DNA of 64,000 nucleotides, taken from the NCBI GenBank assembly GCA_028819565.1, contig JAPPLD010000020.1, positions 159,319 to 223,318 on the forward strand, written 5' to 3'. This stretch comes from Gammaproteobacteria bacterium. GTDB taxonomy: Bacteria; Pseudomonadota; Gammaproteobacteria; Poriferisulfidales; Poriferisulfidaceae. The notes beneath the pieces are model-generated. The model saw only the letters and a list, made by a program, of their open reading frames with translations. It did not search any database and was not told the DNA's origin. Positions 36,661 through 45,403 of this stretch are shown here, in pieces. Position 1 is the stretch's first letter, and the number at the start of each line of letters is the position of its first letter. Made by a program: the position numbers and the translations under genes.

Positions 36661-37770
36661 AGCGCTCGGGATACCGCACGATAACGCCTTGCCCAATTTC
36701 CAACGAGAAACGAGTCTCAACGGAGAGGGGCTGGATTCAACGACGGATGAGTTCGTAGCCTTTTGAGTCCCGAAGCAAGACTGTGCCGTATTCTCCGGTT
36801 TCCGGTCCCGCGTACCCAGTGCGTGATGGATTCCGAAGGCCCGCACCGGTTTGGCACGGCGATACACATTTTCTTCTGTATCGGCCAAGGGTCCGCATCT
36901 ATACTGGATCCGTATTGATTTTGTACCGGTGCCGCCGCGGTACATCAGCAGCGACGAGGCACCATCGGGCCGAGAAGCAGGTGCACTGGCCGCAAGGCTG
37001 CGGCCCATTTTCAAGTCCTGCATTCAGGACGCCGAATCAGGCCTTGAGCCGGCCCATCTTTCAATATCACGGGCCGAAGGCCCGTTCTTCAGGCTTCGGC
37101 CTGTTTCATCCACGTGCCTTGCGTACTGCACTGTGATTCCAGCTCCGTAGCGGCGACTCTCGTGCTGAACGCTTTGCCCGTTATTCCACCCATGCGGAGC
37201 GGTCCGCATACGATCAAAGGAGGTGAGAACCATCTTGAACTATCGCCCGATAAGGGCACCATACCCTACATAGGATAGATCTTCGACAGAAGATTCCCTG
37301 TACTGCCTTGACGGAGGCATATTCAGGTCATTGAGGGAGTCGTGTCCCGTCAGCAGTATCGCGAAGCGAACTTGTGAACCCAGGCTCTCAGGCACTCAGA
37401 AACACTCACCGAAAGGAAAACGCACGGTAAAGACCTGAACCATACGCTCAAACCAGTTCTGCTGGCACTGCCGGGCAGGCCGCTATGCACGCAGAGGAAT
37501 CGAGACCGTATCCCGGCACAAACCGCCCATGGGCTGCCGGAAGTGCGGGAGGGTAGTGTATCTGTTTGAAATCAAGACTTCTTCTTGTGCCGCTTCGGAC
37601 GGTTTGGCTTCTTGACCCTAGCATCAATCAATCAGCTTCCATGCAGGGGCAATGCCTTTTGACTGGAACCACAAAAAACCGGATGGCGGTGCTGCGATGG
37701 TGGGCAACTCGGAATTTTCTGGTTCAAGGGATGAATTTGCCCCAGGAGACAGGACTGGACTATTCCCATA

Positions 37771-37800
37771 CCGCAGAGGCTTTTTACCTCTGCGGTTTTT
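37771..37800 (+). terminator. Strong intrinsic terminator without an upstream gene
   Basis: CCGCAGAGG-ctttttac-style loop-CCTCTGCGG forms a perfect 9-bp stem followed by TTTTT. The nearest upstream coding gene on this strand ends 1.1 kb away, so it probably ends an untranslated transcript or is a relic. Confidence 0.75.
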
Positions 37801-37934
37801 CGCGAGACCCGGGCGTTACGCAAGTCTCCGGCCAAGGCTTACGGGGATTTGACCCGAAATCGGATCGAGCTGGAAACGAGTGTGGCAAACTCAGTTTCTG
37901 ACTATAGAGCAGCCTCCAGACCCTCGCAAAGGCA

Positions 37935-37963
37935 GCATAAACCCTATCGGGTTTGTGTATAAT
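37935..37963 (+). promoter_or_regulatory. Promoter of the molybdoenzyme operon with spacer palindrome
   Basis: A consensus TATAAT (37958-37963) lies about 50 bases before the start of the molybdopterin oxidoreductase gene. Just upstream, AAACCC-TATC-GGGTTT (37939-37954) is a perfect 6+6 inverted repeat in the -10/-35 spacer, placed like a repressor operator. No good -35 hexamer is visible, which would fit an activated or repressed promoter. Confidence 0.5.
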
Positions 37964-38013
37964 TTAAAGGGTTCAAGGCAGTTTGCCTTCCGCGAGATTT
38001 TCGAGGATCGGTT

Positions 38014-40305
38014 ATGACGCAAGTTTCAAAAATCAAGGTGCCTGAAGGGCACTCTTTGCACCATGTGTGCTGTCCGCATGACTGTCCGGATACCTGCTCC
38101 ATGCTGGTCACCCGAGACGACAGCACGGGGCGCGCGGTCCGGGTCCAGGGCGACCCCACGCATCCGGTGACGCGCGGCTACCTGTGCAACAAAGTCAATC
38201 ATTATCTAGACTTGGTTTACAACGACAACCGGGTCCTTTATCCGCATAAGCGGGTCGGCCCTAGAGGGCCCGGCGCCAAGTTCGAGCGCATCAGCTGGGA
38301 TGAGGCGCTGGACATGGTCACCGACAACTTCAAGGAAGTGATCGCCGAGTACGGCTCAGAGGCCGTGCAGCCGTATTCATATTCCGGCACCTTGGGCATG
38401 CTGGGCTACTGGGCGATGGATCAGCGCTTCTGGAACAAGATGGAAGCGGCCCGGCTGGAGCAGTCCATCTGCATTTATGCCGCGATGTGGGCTGGCATTC
38501 ACACCTATGGCGTGGCCAATGGGCCAGCCGTCCATGACGCCGTGCAGGACGCGGAACTGATTGTCCTGTGGGGCGCGAACCTCGTCAGCACGGGGGTGCA
38601 TGCCATTCCGTTCATTCGCGAGGCTCAGGAACGTGGCGCCAAGTTGATCGTCATCGACCCCCGGATCACCCGCACGACCATGATGGCGGACTGGCATATC
38701 CAGCCGCGTCCCGGGACCGATGCCGCGTTGGCACTGGGCGCGATGAAAGTCATCGTGGACAACGGTCTGCATGACGAAGCGTTCCTGCGTGAGCAGACGA
38801 TTGGCTGGGAGCAGTTCATCAACGAGAAACTCCCCGAATACCCGCTTGACAAGGTGTCGGAAATCACCGGTGTGTCGGAGGCGGACATCGAGAAGTTCGG
38901 CCTGATGTACGGCAAGGCGAAGAAATCCTTCATCCGCGCCAACTACGGCCTCAACCGGCATCAGAACTCGGGGCAGACCTGCCGGGCCATCCTGGTCATG
39001 CCCTGCATCACCGGTTCTTGGCGCGAGCCGAATGGCGGTGCCGCATTCGGGACACTGGAGGAGATGTGGCTGCAGTTCAACCTGGCCAAGCTGCAACGCC
39101 CGGACCTCGGCAACCGGGCCGAGAAACGGGTGGTCAACATGGTGCAGATCGGTCGCGCCCTCGCCGACCACATCGGCGTAGACGACAAGCCGCTCGATCC
39201 GCCGATCAAGTCAATCTTCGTGTACAACTCGGATCCGGCAAACTGTGCGCCGAATTCGGGCAATGTACGGCGTGGCTTGATGCGCGACGACCTGTTCGTT
39301 GCGGTGCACGATACATTCTGGACGGACACCTGCAACTACGCGGACGTGGTGTTGCCGGCAGACACGCAGCTCGAGCGGATGGACTTGCATGCCGCGTACG
39401 GGCACTGGCACTTCAACCTGAACAAGGCGGTCATCGAGCCGCTGGGCGAAAGTTGTGCCAACACCGAGTTGTTCCGCCGGATGGCGCAGAAGATGGGTTA
39501 CGTGGAGGAAGGCGACAATGCGTTCACCCAGACCGACGAGGAGATGATCCGCGACATCCTGTTCGACGAGGAGGTCAACCCGCTGATGGAGGGGATAACC
39601 TACGAGCAATTGGAGAAGAACGGATGGGCTCGTGCCAGCGACAAATCGAAACGGCGCGACTTCCTGAACATCGGTTGGCCGACCGCGAGCAAGAAGATCG
39701 AAATCTTCAGCCAGACGCTGGCGGATGAAGGGCAGGACCCGCTGCCGACCTACAATCCGGAAGTTGAAGGGCAGGAGGACCCGAAACGCAAGGATTATCC
39801 GATCCAGGTGCTGAGTTCGGCGGCTCACTACTTCATTGGCGACTCGTTCCAGTCGGTGCCGAGGTTGCAGGCGATGATGTCCCGACCCACGGTGGAGATG
39901 AGCGTCAACGACGCCAAGGAACGGGGCATCGAGGACGGCGACTTGGTTCGCCTGTACAACGACCGGGGCGAAACCTATTGCTATGCGGTCGTGATTAACG
40001 GCCTGCTCGACGGCGTGTGTGCGACGCAGAAGCAGTTCAAGGGCAGCAACACCCCTGGTGGGATAAACGTGAATGTCCTGAACTCGGAGATGCTGACCGA
40101 CTTCGGCATGAGCCCGACCTTCTACTCGTGTCTGGCCGAGATCGAGAAAGCGGATCCGGAAACCACCAAGAAGGCACGTCTCAAGGAACTGGGAGGCGTC
40201 GACGGCTATGTCGCCGCTTGGCGCAACAAGAACCGGGATTCTGATGCGAGCGACGACCAGATTCTCGAATATGCCAAGCAAGAGCATCCGGAGATCTTCA
40301 ACTGA
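38014..40305 (+). CDS. Molybdopterin-dependent oxidoreductase (DMSO reductase superfamily)
   Basis: 763 aa catalytic subunit. The N-terminal [4Fe-4S] site reads 'HHVCCPHDCPDTCSM' with a fourth Cys in 'TRGYLCNK'. It is followed by the molybdopterin domain ('FERISWDEALDMV', 'ELIVLWGANLVSTGVHAIPF', 'VYNSDPANCAPN') and a C-terminal dinucleotide-binding domain ('VEMSVNDAKERGIEDGDLVRLYNDRGE'). No Tat signal is seen, so it is probably cytoplasmic. The residue that ligates Mo/W is not certain ('SICIYAAMWAG' region). It is translationally coupled to a FAD/NAD reductase with two iron-sulfur clusters. The substrate is unknown; formate, a small organic acid or an acetylene-hydratase-like reaction are possibilities I cannot rank. 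Confidence 0.85.
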   Translation: MTQVSKIKVPEGHSLHHVCCPHDCPDTCSMLVTRDDSTGRAVRVQGDPTHPVTRGYLCNKVNHYLDLVYNDNRVLYPHKRVGPRGPGAKFERISWDEALDMVTDNFKEVIAEYGSEAVQPYSYSGTLGMLGYWAMDQRFWNKMEAARLEQSICIYAAMWAGIHTYGVANGPAVHDAVQDAELIVLWGANLVSTGVHAIPFIREAQERGAKLIVIDPRITRTTMMADWHIQPRPGTDAALALGAMKVIVDNGLHDEAFLREQTIGWEQFINEKLPEYPLDKVSEITGVSEADIEKFGLMYGKAKKSFIRANYGLNRHQNSGQTCRAILVMPCITGSWREPNGGAAFGTLEEMWLQFNLAKLQRPDLGNRAEKRVVNMVQIGRALADHIGVDDKPLDPPIKSIFVYNSDPANCAPNSGNVRRGLMRDDLFVAVHDTFWTDTCNYADVVLPADTQLERMDLHAAYGHWHFNLNKAVIEPLGESCANTELFRRMAQKMGYVEEGDNAFTQTDEEMIRDILFDEEVNPLMEGITYEQLEKNGWARASDKSKRRDFLNIGWPTASKKIEIFSQTLADEGQDPLPTYNPEVEGQEDPKRKDYPIQVLSSAAHYFIGDSFQSVPRLQAMMSRPTVEMSVNDAKERGIEDGDLVRLYNDRGETYCYAVVINGLLDGVCATQKQFKGSNTPGGINVNVLNSEMLTDFGMSPTFYSCLAEIEKADPETTKKARLKELGGVDGYVAAWRNKNRDSDASDDQILEYAKQEHPEIFN

Positions 40306-41426
40306 TGGCACAGGAAATGTTTGGGGGCTACCGGGACCCGCTGGCCCTGCCGCAGCCGAACCGCGAAATCCAGACGCTGCGCGTCGGCTACCGGGAGGGG
40401 CGAGTCAAGAGCATGCGGAACCTGACGCACGACACCTACGAGATCGTGGTGCAGTGTGATATCGATCAGAAGCAGATCGGGGAGGCGGGCCAGTTCTGGA
40501 CCATCCGCGTTCCGGGCCTCCGCAAGCCACGCCCGTATTCCTTTGCCCGTGCTCCGGAGTCGGAGAGCCTAGGGGAGCATACGTTCTTCATCCGCTTGGT
40601 GCCGGGGGGCGAGTTATCCGCCTGGCTGGCGGGAGGAGACCGCACCGGGGAGGAGGTGACCCTATCCGGTCCGCTCGGCAAGTTCAAGCTGGATCCGTCC
40701 AGCGAGGACATGGTCTGCATCGCGGGTGGCTCTGGCATGAGTGCGGTTCACGCCATTATCGAGCATGCCGCGAACCTCAAGGTGCCCCGTAACTGTTATT
40801 TCTTCTATGGAGCCCGTACGCAAAAGGATCTATACCTAGAGGAGGAAATCGAGGCGCTGCAGAAGCGCTGGCATCCGGACTACGTGCTGAAGTTTCACCA
40901 GGTCCTCAACGAGGAACCGGAAGACTCCGACTGGACGGGTGGGCGCGGCTTGGTGACAGACTATTTCAAGAAACATTACCTGGCCAACGGACAGGTGGAC
41001 ATCAATCGGATGAAAGCCTATTTCTGCGGTCCGCCGCCGATGATCGACGCGGGGATCGCGGTGCTGAAGAAGGCCGGGCTGTCGGATCGTGACATCTTCT
41101 ACGACAAGTTCGAAGATGCGCGCTCTCCCGTGCCGATCATCGACAACACCAAGTGCGTGTTGTGCGACGAGTGCCTGATGGTTAAGCCGGTCGAACACTG
41201 CATCGTGGAAGCCGCGAGTCTGCGCCGTGGGAACGGCGGGACACCGGGAACCATGGAGTACGAGGAAGTCGAGCCGGCTGCCACCGCCGGGTTGTACTAC
41301 AACACGCTCTACATCAACGAGAAGGAATGTATCCGCTGTTACGCCTGCGTGGAGATTTGTCCGGCCAAGGCGATTTCTCCGGATTATGCGCCAATGCCCA
41401 GGACACTGGCGGACATCATTGAATGA
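40305..41426 (+). CDS. FAD/NAD(P)-binding reductase with C-terminal dicluster ferredoxin domain
   Basis: 373 aa. An FNR-type module (about residues 20-255) has the FAD motif 'RPYSFARAPES' and NAD(P) motifs 'CIAGGSGMSAVHAI' and 'KAYFCGPPPMIDAGI'. The C-terminal 100 residues hold two [4Fe-4S] sites: 'CVLCDECLMVKPVEHC' (irregular last spacing) and the classic 'CIRCYACVEICP'. It lacks the plant-type [2Fe-2S] domain common in such reductases. It starts within the stop of the molybdoenzyme gene and most likely passes electrons between NAD(P)H and that enzyme. A palindromic terminator follows. Confidence 0.87.
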   Translation: MAQEMFGGYRDPLALPQPNREIQTLRVGYREGRVKSMRNLTHDTYEIVVQCDIDQKQIGEAGQFWTIRVPGLRKPRPYSFARAPESESLGEHTFFIRLVPGGELSAWLAGGDRTGEEVTLSGPLGKFKLDPSSEDMVCIAGGSGMSAVHAIIEHAANLKVPRNCYFFYGARTQKDLYLEEEIEALQKRWHPDYVLKFHQVLNEEPEDSDWTGGRGLVTDYFKKHYLANGQVDINRMKAYFCGPPPMIDAGIAVLKKAGLSDRDIFYDKFEDARSPVPIIDNTKCVLCDECLMVKPVEHCIVEAASLRRGNGGTPGTMEYEEVEPAATAGLYYNTLYINEKECIRCYACVEICPAKAISPDYAPMPRTLADIIE

Positions 41427-41428
41427 TT

Positions 41429-41452
41429 AAGGCCGGGCATGCGCCCGGCCTT
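41429..41452. terminator. Palindromic terminator between convergent genes
   Basis: AAGGCCGGGC-ATGC-GCCCGGCCTT is a perfect 10-bp stem that starts just after the reductase stop and precedes the convergent soxY end. The T tract is only two bases, but the stem is strong and could act in both directions. Confidence 0.65.
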
Positions 41453-41490
41453 GCACCTAAATCAGAATTTGCGGCTTGCCGTGCGGGGAA

Positions 41491-41949
41491 CTACCCGCAC
41501 CCGCCGGCGGTTACTGTCACTTTTCTTTCGGCCTGGAAAATTCCATCAGGCGTATGCACCAGTGCGATAACACGCGAAGTCTTGCGCATCTTGGCCCGTA
41601 GCGAGACGTAGGGCTCAGCCTGCTCTTGGAGGTGGGAGATGGAGATCAATGGAACCGGGTTGGCTTCGATCAGGATGCTGATTTTCTCGGCGCCGGGGAG
41701 CGGGGCGTAAACCTGGATCGGGACCTTGCCGCTGTCTTCGGCGATGTCTGGCACGTCCAGTTCAATGTCGGGATGGTCCTGGATGCTCTGCCCGCTGGTG
41801 AGTTCGGCCAGCGCGTCCTCAAGGGTTTCCGCCGCGAAAGATTTCGGGAGGCTGGGGAAGGCCGGGCGGGCGAGAGCCAGTACCGGCAGGACGGCGGCGG
41901 CCTGCAGCAGCAGGCGGCGCGATCGCTGGGGTGAAGTCGAGTGTTTCAT
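41491..41949 (-). CDS. soxY: SoxY-like thiosulfate-oxidation carrier protein
   Basis: 152 aa. A twin-arginine-like signal (SPQRSRRLLLQAAAVLPVLALARPA) is followed by the SoxY beta-sandwich ('LELDVPDIAEDSGKVPIQVYAPLPGAEKISILIEANPVPL' region) and a C-terminal 'VTAGGCG', the swinging arm whose Cys carries sulfane sulfur. In the Sox pathway SoxY works as a heterodimer with SoxZ, but no soxZ or other sox gene is nearby. The C-terminus is one residue short of the usual GGCGG. It is probably co-oriented with, and follows, the bepA-like gene. Confidence 0.82.
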   Translation of the reverse strand: MKHSTSPQRSRRLLLQAAAVLPVLALARPAFPSLPKSFAAETLEDALAELTSGQSIQDHPDIELDVPDIAEDSGKVPIQVYAPLPGAEKISILIEANPVPLISISHLQEQAEPYVSLRAKMRKTSRVIALVHTPDGIFQAERKVTVTAGGCG

Positions 41950-41969
41950 GCATTCATTGTACGGCAGGT

Positions 41970-43439
41970 TCAGTAAAACTCATTCGCCATGATCAGGATT
42001 TCCTTGCGTCGGTGATCGATCCGGGCTTGGTTCGCCGAGTTTGCCTTGGTGTGCTTTTCCGCGATTTCCAGTTGATTGGCAGCCTGCCGGAGCTGCCCCT
42101 TGCTGAGGTAGTGGCCGGCCAATGCGATATGCGAAATAACCGGTTGATGAGTGGCATTGGCGGCCTCGGCGAGTAGGCGATAGGTCTGGGGACTTTGGAT
42201 CCCCCGGCGAACGCGTTTGCGAATCAGTTTCAGGGCCTGATCGGCCTGCCCGGCCGTCAGGTACGCCTGCGCCAGATAGAGCTCCACCGCGGTATGCGCA
42301 GGATATTTCTGGTAGAGGGATTGAAGCACCTCGACAGCCTGATCCATCTGGCCCAGATGCTTTTGCGATTCGGCTTCCGCCAGGTTTAGCAAAAGGCGGA
42401 GTTCTGGCACGTCCGTCCTGATGTTGCGCAATAGTTCGAGGGCACGGGCATGATCACCATGCTTTTGCCAGGCCACTGCGATGCCGTATTGCTCGGGTGC
42501 CTGCGGTTCATGACCGGCACCGAGTTTGTCCTGGAACAGACCCAGCCTTTCATGCGTGGGAGTCTGCAGAGAGATCATGCGTTGTCGGATGAAGCGGAAC
42601 TCCATCGTGTCTTGGACAAAAGTACCTTGGTACTGCCGTGCCCGGTCCCGGGCTTCCACGATTCGGGAAGGGGTGGCTGGATGGGTACTCAAATACTCGA
42701 AATCCTTCCCGTAATGATGACCGGAGTGTTTGATCAGAACCTCGAAGAAGTTTGCGACCCCGTTCGGATCGATACCCGCCTTCGCGAGGAATTGGCTTGC
42801 GAATCGGTCCGCTTCCTGCTCGTTGGCGCGGGAGTAATTGAGAAAACGTTGCTGTTCCGCAGCTTGGCTCAACACGGCGGCTGGCAATAGCGCGGAGGTT
42901 TGGGTGACTCCAGCCAGAATGACTCCGGCCATGGTGAGGAGGCTGAAGTTTGAGTTGCTCATGTAGTCCTGCATTCGGGCTAGGTGGCGTTGTGTGACAT
43001 GCGCCATTTCGTGAGCGATGACGCCTGCCAATTCGCTTTCATTCCTCGCTTTCGTGATCAGGCCGGTATAGAAGGCCAATAATCCACCGGGCATGGCGAA
43101 AGCATTGACTTGCTGGTTGTGGACGATCAACAGGTCGAATTCTTGCTGGATTCCAGCGCGGTCCAAGATGCGGTGGGCCAAAGATCGGATATAGGCGTTG
43201 GATTCCGGATCTTCGCTGACCGGCAGGTGACCGTACAGTTGAGCTTTGAGGAAGCGTTTGATTCGGGCTTCTTCGGCTTGGGTCATGACCCGATCGGCCG
43301 GTTCGCCGACGCTGGGCAGTTCGGAGTCATCGATAACGTCGGTGTGGGCCTGCACGGCGCCGGTGACGAGCAAGACCAGCAGTAACCCCAAGGCGCTGGC
43401 GTGCATGGGAAATAAACTCAAGGTCGGGGAAGTAACCAT
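41970..43439 (-). CDS. M48 metalloprotease with TPRs, BepA/YfgC-like
   Basis: About 489 aa from ATG 43439 (MVTSPTLSLFPMHASALG); ATG 43416 is an alternative, and the track's 43754 start runs into the transposase remnant. A signal peptide precedes the M48 domain with the zinc motif HExxH ('GVIAHEMAHVTQRH') and the third-ligand region 'NEQEADRFASQFL'. C-terminal TPR helices span about 300-489 ('AVEVLQSLYQKYPAHTAVELYLAQAYL'). BepA degrades stalled LptD/BAM substrates in the periplasm and also chaperones them. It ends 20 bases before soxY. Opposite-strand ORFs are shadows. Confidence 0.9.
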   Translation of the reverse strand: MVTSPTLSLFPMHASALGLLLVLLVTGAVQAHTDVIDDSELPSVGEPADRVMTQAEEARIKRFLKAQLYGHLPVSEDPESNAYIRSLAHRILDRAGIQQEFDLLIVHNQQVNAFAMPGGLLAFYTGLITKARNESELAGVIAHEMAHVTQRHLARMQDYMSNSNFSLLTMAGVILAGVTQTSALLPAAVLSQAAEQQRFLNYSRANEQEADRFASQFLAKAGIDPNGVANFFEVLIKHSGHHYGKDFEYLSTHPATPSRIVEARDRARQYQGTFVQDTMEFRFIRQRMISLQTPTHERLGLFQDKLGAGHEPQAPEQYGIAVAWQKHGDHARALELLRNIRTDVPELRLLLNLAEAESQKHLGQMDQAVEVLQSLYQKYPAHTAVELYLAQAYLTAGQADQALKLIRKRVRRGIQSPQTYRLLAEAANATHQPVISHIALAGHYLSKGQLRQAANQLEIAEKHTKANSANQARIDHRRKEILIMANEFY

Positions 43440-43459
43440 GAGACAGAGGCGTGAAAGTT

Positions 43460-43484
43460 GGGAATTATACGGAAGAGTTTGCAA
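43460..43484 (-). repeat. Short interspersed repeat, copy A (inverted)
   Basis: The complement of this stretch reads TTGCAAACTCTTCCGTATAATTCCC. It matches copy B at 46514-46538 in 24 of 25 bases and in opposite orientation, and resembles copy C at 46039-46060. It lies just upstream of the bepA start and left of the transposase remnant. Confidence 0.7.
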
Positions 43485-43560
43485 AACTGCATAACTAATT
43501 GATTTTTCATGAGTTTTATGGTAAAATCTCGCATGCGAAAGTGAGAAACCAAGAGCAAAA

Positions 43561-44493
43561 ATGACAAAAAAGTTGCAAAAACGTTGAGCCTGTTCGACTT
43601 GATGCGGAGGTTCCCGACAGAGGCCGAAGCGATCGCCTATTTTGAAAAACTGCGCTGGGGCGACGAGCCGCATTGCACCCGGTGCGGAGCCGACGACATG
43701 GTGTCGCCCAAGCCCAGGCCCGGACGCTACTGGTGCGGGCATTGCCGCCAGCACTTCAACGCGTGGACGGGCACGCCGCTCGAATACGGCAAGGTCAAAC
43801 TGAACAAGTGGATCTTCGCCGCCTACCTGCTGATGACGGCGCGCAAGGGCATTTCCAGCCTCCAGTTGTCAAAGGAATTGAGCACCCGCCAGATACGGCG
43901 TGGTACATGCTGCACCGCCTGCGCGTGGCCTGCGGGCCGACCCGGATGACGGCGCTGCACGGCGCCGTCGAGATCGACGAGACCTATCTGGGCGGTTCCG
44001 AAAAAAACAAGCATGCCGACAAGCGCATGCCGATCGGAGCGGCGCAAGGCGGTGCGGCAAACAGGTCGTGCTGGGCATGCGGCAGCGCGGCGGGCGCACC
44101 GTCGCCATGCCGATCCGAACCAAGGATAAGGATCGCATGCACGGCATCATCGAAAAGTTCGTCAGACCCGGAACCATGGTGTACACCGACGATCACCCCA
44201 TCTACAACGACCTCATGTGGCACCGGCACGAATCGGTCTGCCACTCGGCCAAGGAATGGGTCAACGGCATGGCGCACACCAACGGCATCGAATCGGTCTG
44301 GGCAGTTCTGAAGCGAGGCTTCAACGGCACCTACCACCAGTGGTCACGCAAGCACTGCCGCGCCTACGTCGACGAGTTCACGTTTCGGCTCAACGAGGGC
44401 AACGTTGAACGCGACACCCAGGACCGGCTCGACGACCTGTTCCGCGCCATGGTCGGCAAGCGGATCACCTACCGGGAGTTGACTCAAAACTAG
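43561..44493 (+). mobile_element. IS1595-type (ISXO2-like) transposase, frameshifted pseudogene
   Basis: The reading frame breaks at least twice and probably three times. 'MTKKLQKR' at 43561 stops, then 'LSLFDLMRRFPTEAEAIAYF' continues from about 43584 in another frame. The next break is near 43890-43900 (SKELSTRQ to TAWYMLHRLRVACG) and a third near 44060 (to KQVVLGMRQRGG). When joined, the domains are complete: zinc ribbon 'CTRCGADD...YWCGHCRQHF', catalytic 'VEIDETYLGG', 'YTDDHPIYNDL' and 'NGIESVWAVLKRGF'. The terminal repeats of the element could not be found. It is an inactive insertion-sequence remnant. Confidence 0.88.
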
Positions 44494-44508
44494 AATTGGC
44501 GATCATGG

Positions 44509-44739
44509 ATGCCTATGCCACCGACGCTCCAGAAATTTCATGTTCTTTGCAAGGGTCAGAAAAAACCCTTCGACATTAGCGCCCATTGCATCATAGAGCC
44601 GACAATTGAAAATACAGTTTATGAATTCAAGGTCAACGAAAATACCGTGGCAAGATTTGAAGCATCAGCCGTTCTCGGCAAACAGGCAGGGCTTCCTAAC
44701 TTCTGGAAACTTTTGCAACGGCCCGGCGCCATTTACTAG
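44509..44739 (+). CDS. Small hypothetical protein
   Basis: 76 aa (MPMPPTLQKFHVLCKGQKKPFDISAHCIIEPTI...NFWKLLQRPGAIY). It starts 16 bases after the transposase remnant. The composition is protein-like but there is no recognised family. It may belong to the same accessory patch as the neighbouring unknown genes, or be a degraded fragment. Confidence 0.45.
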   Translation: MPMPPTLQKFHVLCKGQKKPFDISAHCIIEPTIENTVYEFKVNENTVARFEASAVLGKQAGLPNFWKLLQRPGAIY

Positions 44740-44775
44740 GGCACCGAATCCTGCAGACCAGAACCGAGGGAAACT

Positions 44776-45201
44776 ATGCCCAGTAGAACCAGAACTGCCG
44801 TCGTGGCGGCAGCCGCTATCATGCTTGCCGGGTGCCTCGCCCAAGTGGCAAAGCAAATCGAGGAAGACTCCGCCAAAGCCGATGAAAGCCTGCACAAGGC
44901 CATCGTTGCCGTTGCGGAAGCATTTGTGAACGACGCGAATAACAAGTGCGATTACATGGAGGAGCAGTTCAAACTCAAAAAACTGAAAGGCGAAGAATTC
45001 GAGTTCGACTCCCAGACCCTGCGGGAGCAGTGCCTCGTCATAGAGGGGTCAAGCCCAAAGCACCGCCACATGTGCGCCGAGTTCAGCAACGCAAGGATCA
45101 AATCCTACAAGTGGGATGCCAAATCTAGGTACTACGTTAGGGACGCGATCAAAACGGCCAACCAGACCCTGATCGAGGCCGGGTTAAAGCCCTGCCTCTG
45201 A
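44776..45201 (+). CDS. Hypothetical lipoprotein
   Basis: 141 aa. The N-terminus 'MPSRTRTAVVAAAAIMLAGCLAQVAK' has a lipobox (LAGC), so the mature protein is probably attached to a membrane by its Cys. The remainder is charged and helical, with several Cys ('NNKCDYMEEQF', 'REQCLVIEGS', 'RHMCAEFSN', 'LKPCL') that could form disulfides. No family is recognised. A hairpin terminator follows the stop. Confidence 0.7.
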   Translation: MPSRTRTAVVAAAAIMLAGCLAQVAKQIEEDSAKADESLHKAIVAVAEAFVNDANNKCDYMEEQFKLKKLKGEEFEFDSQTLREQCLVIEGSSPKHRHMCAEFSNARIKSYKWDAKSRYYVRDAIKTANQTLIEAGLKPCL

Positions 45202-45209
45202 CGCAGGAT

Positions 45210-45229
45210 AGGCTGGGTTGCCCCAGCCT
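45210..45229. terminator. Terminator between convergent small genes
   Basis: AGGCTGGG-TTGC-CCCAGCCT forms a perfect 8-bp stem just after the lipoprotein stop and just past the end of the minus-strand 45-aa gene, so it can serve both. The T tract is short. Confidence 0.6.
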
Positions 45230-45234
45230 TCCTA

Positions 45235-45372
45235 TCAGCGGAGATTGATGGATTTCTCGTCTCGGTTGTGAACCCAGCCGTTATACATCAAAGGCCCGTT
45301 AGGACGATCCTGCTGCTTGGGCTTCGTTGGATTTTTCGTAGAAACCGGAGGCTTCGCGGATTTTTCATTCAT
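45235..45372 (-). CDS. 45-aa basic small protein (not in ORF track)
   Basis: Reading the minus strand from ATG 45372 gives MNEKSAKPPVSTKNPTK... ending 'GWVHNRDEKSINLR' and a TGA at 45235. GAGGG lies 8 bases upstream of the start, a good ribosome site. It is Lys/Pro-rich at the N-terminus and has no recognised family. It is convergent with the lipoprotein gene and shares its terminator. An inverted repeat that could hold its operator lies 30 bases upstream of its start. Too short for the supplied track. Confidence 0.5.
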   Translation of the reverse strand: MNEKSAKPPVSTKNPTKPKQQDRPNGPLMYNGWVHNRDEKSINLR

Positions 45373-45403
45373 AAAACTGACCCTCATTCGAGGCTGATCG
45401 AAT

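Larger units (their letters stand above)
36661..38013. other. 1.35-kb stretch without a convincing gene
   Basis: Several ORFs of 60-117 aa occur on both strands, but none looks like a real protein. The sequence carries hairpins (CGGGCC-GAA-GGCCCG near 37069, AGGC-TTCG-GCCT near 37091), a strong intrinsic terminator at 37771-37800 and a promoter region at about 37935-37963. A terminator with no gene in front of it suggests either a non-coding transcript reading rightward across about 37.2-37.77 kb or the remains of a lost gene. Confidence 0.5.

Noticed and set aside
37384-37396. 'GCTCTCAGGCACT', reminiscent of the glycine riboswitch core
   Set aside because: The rest of the glycine aptamer (paired arms and the CGAAGGGGCAA block) is absent, and no glycine-cleavage gene follows.
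37566-37901. 111-aa ORF in the gene-free stretch
   Set aside because: It runs straight through a strong intrinsic terminator and has no protein-like pattern.
43485-44512. Terminal inverted repeats of the IS1595-type element
   Set aside because: Only a short 'agtttt' similarity was visible between the ends; not enough to define the element boundaries.
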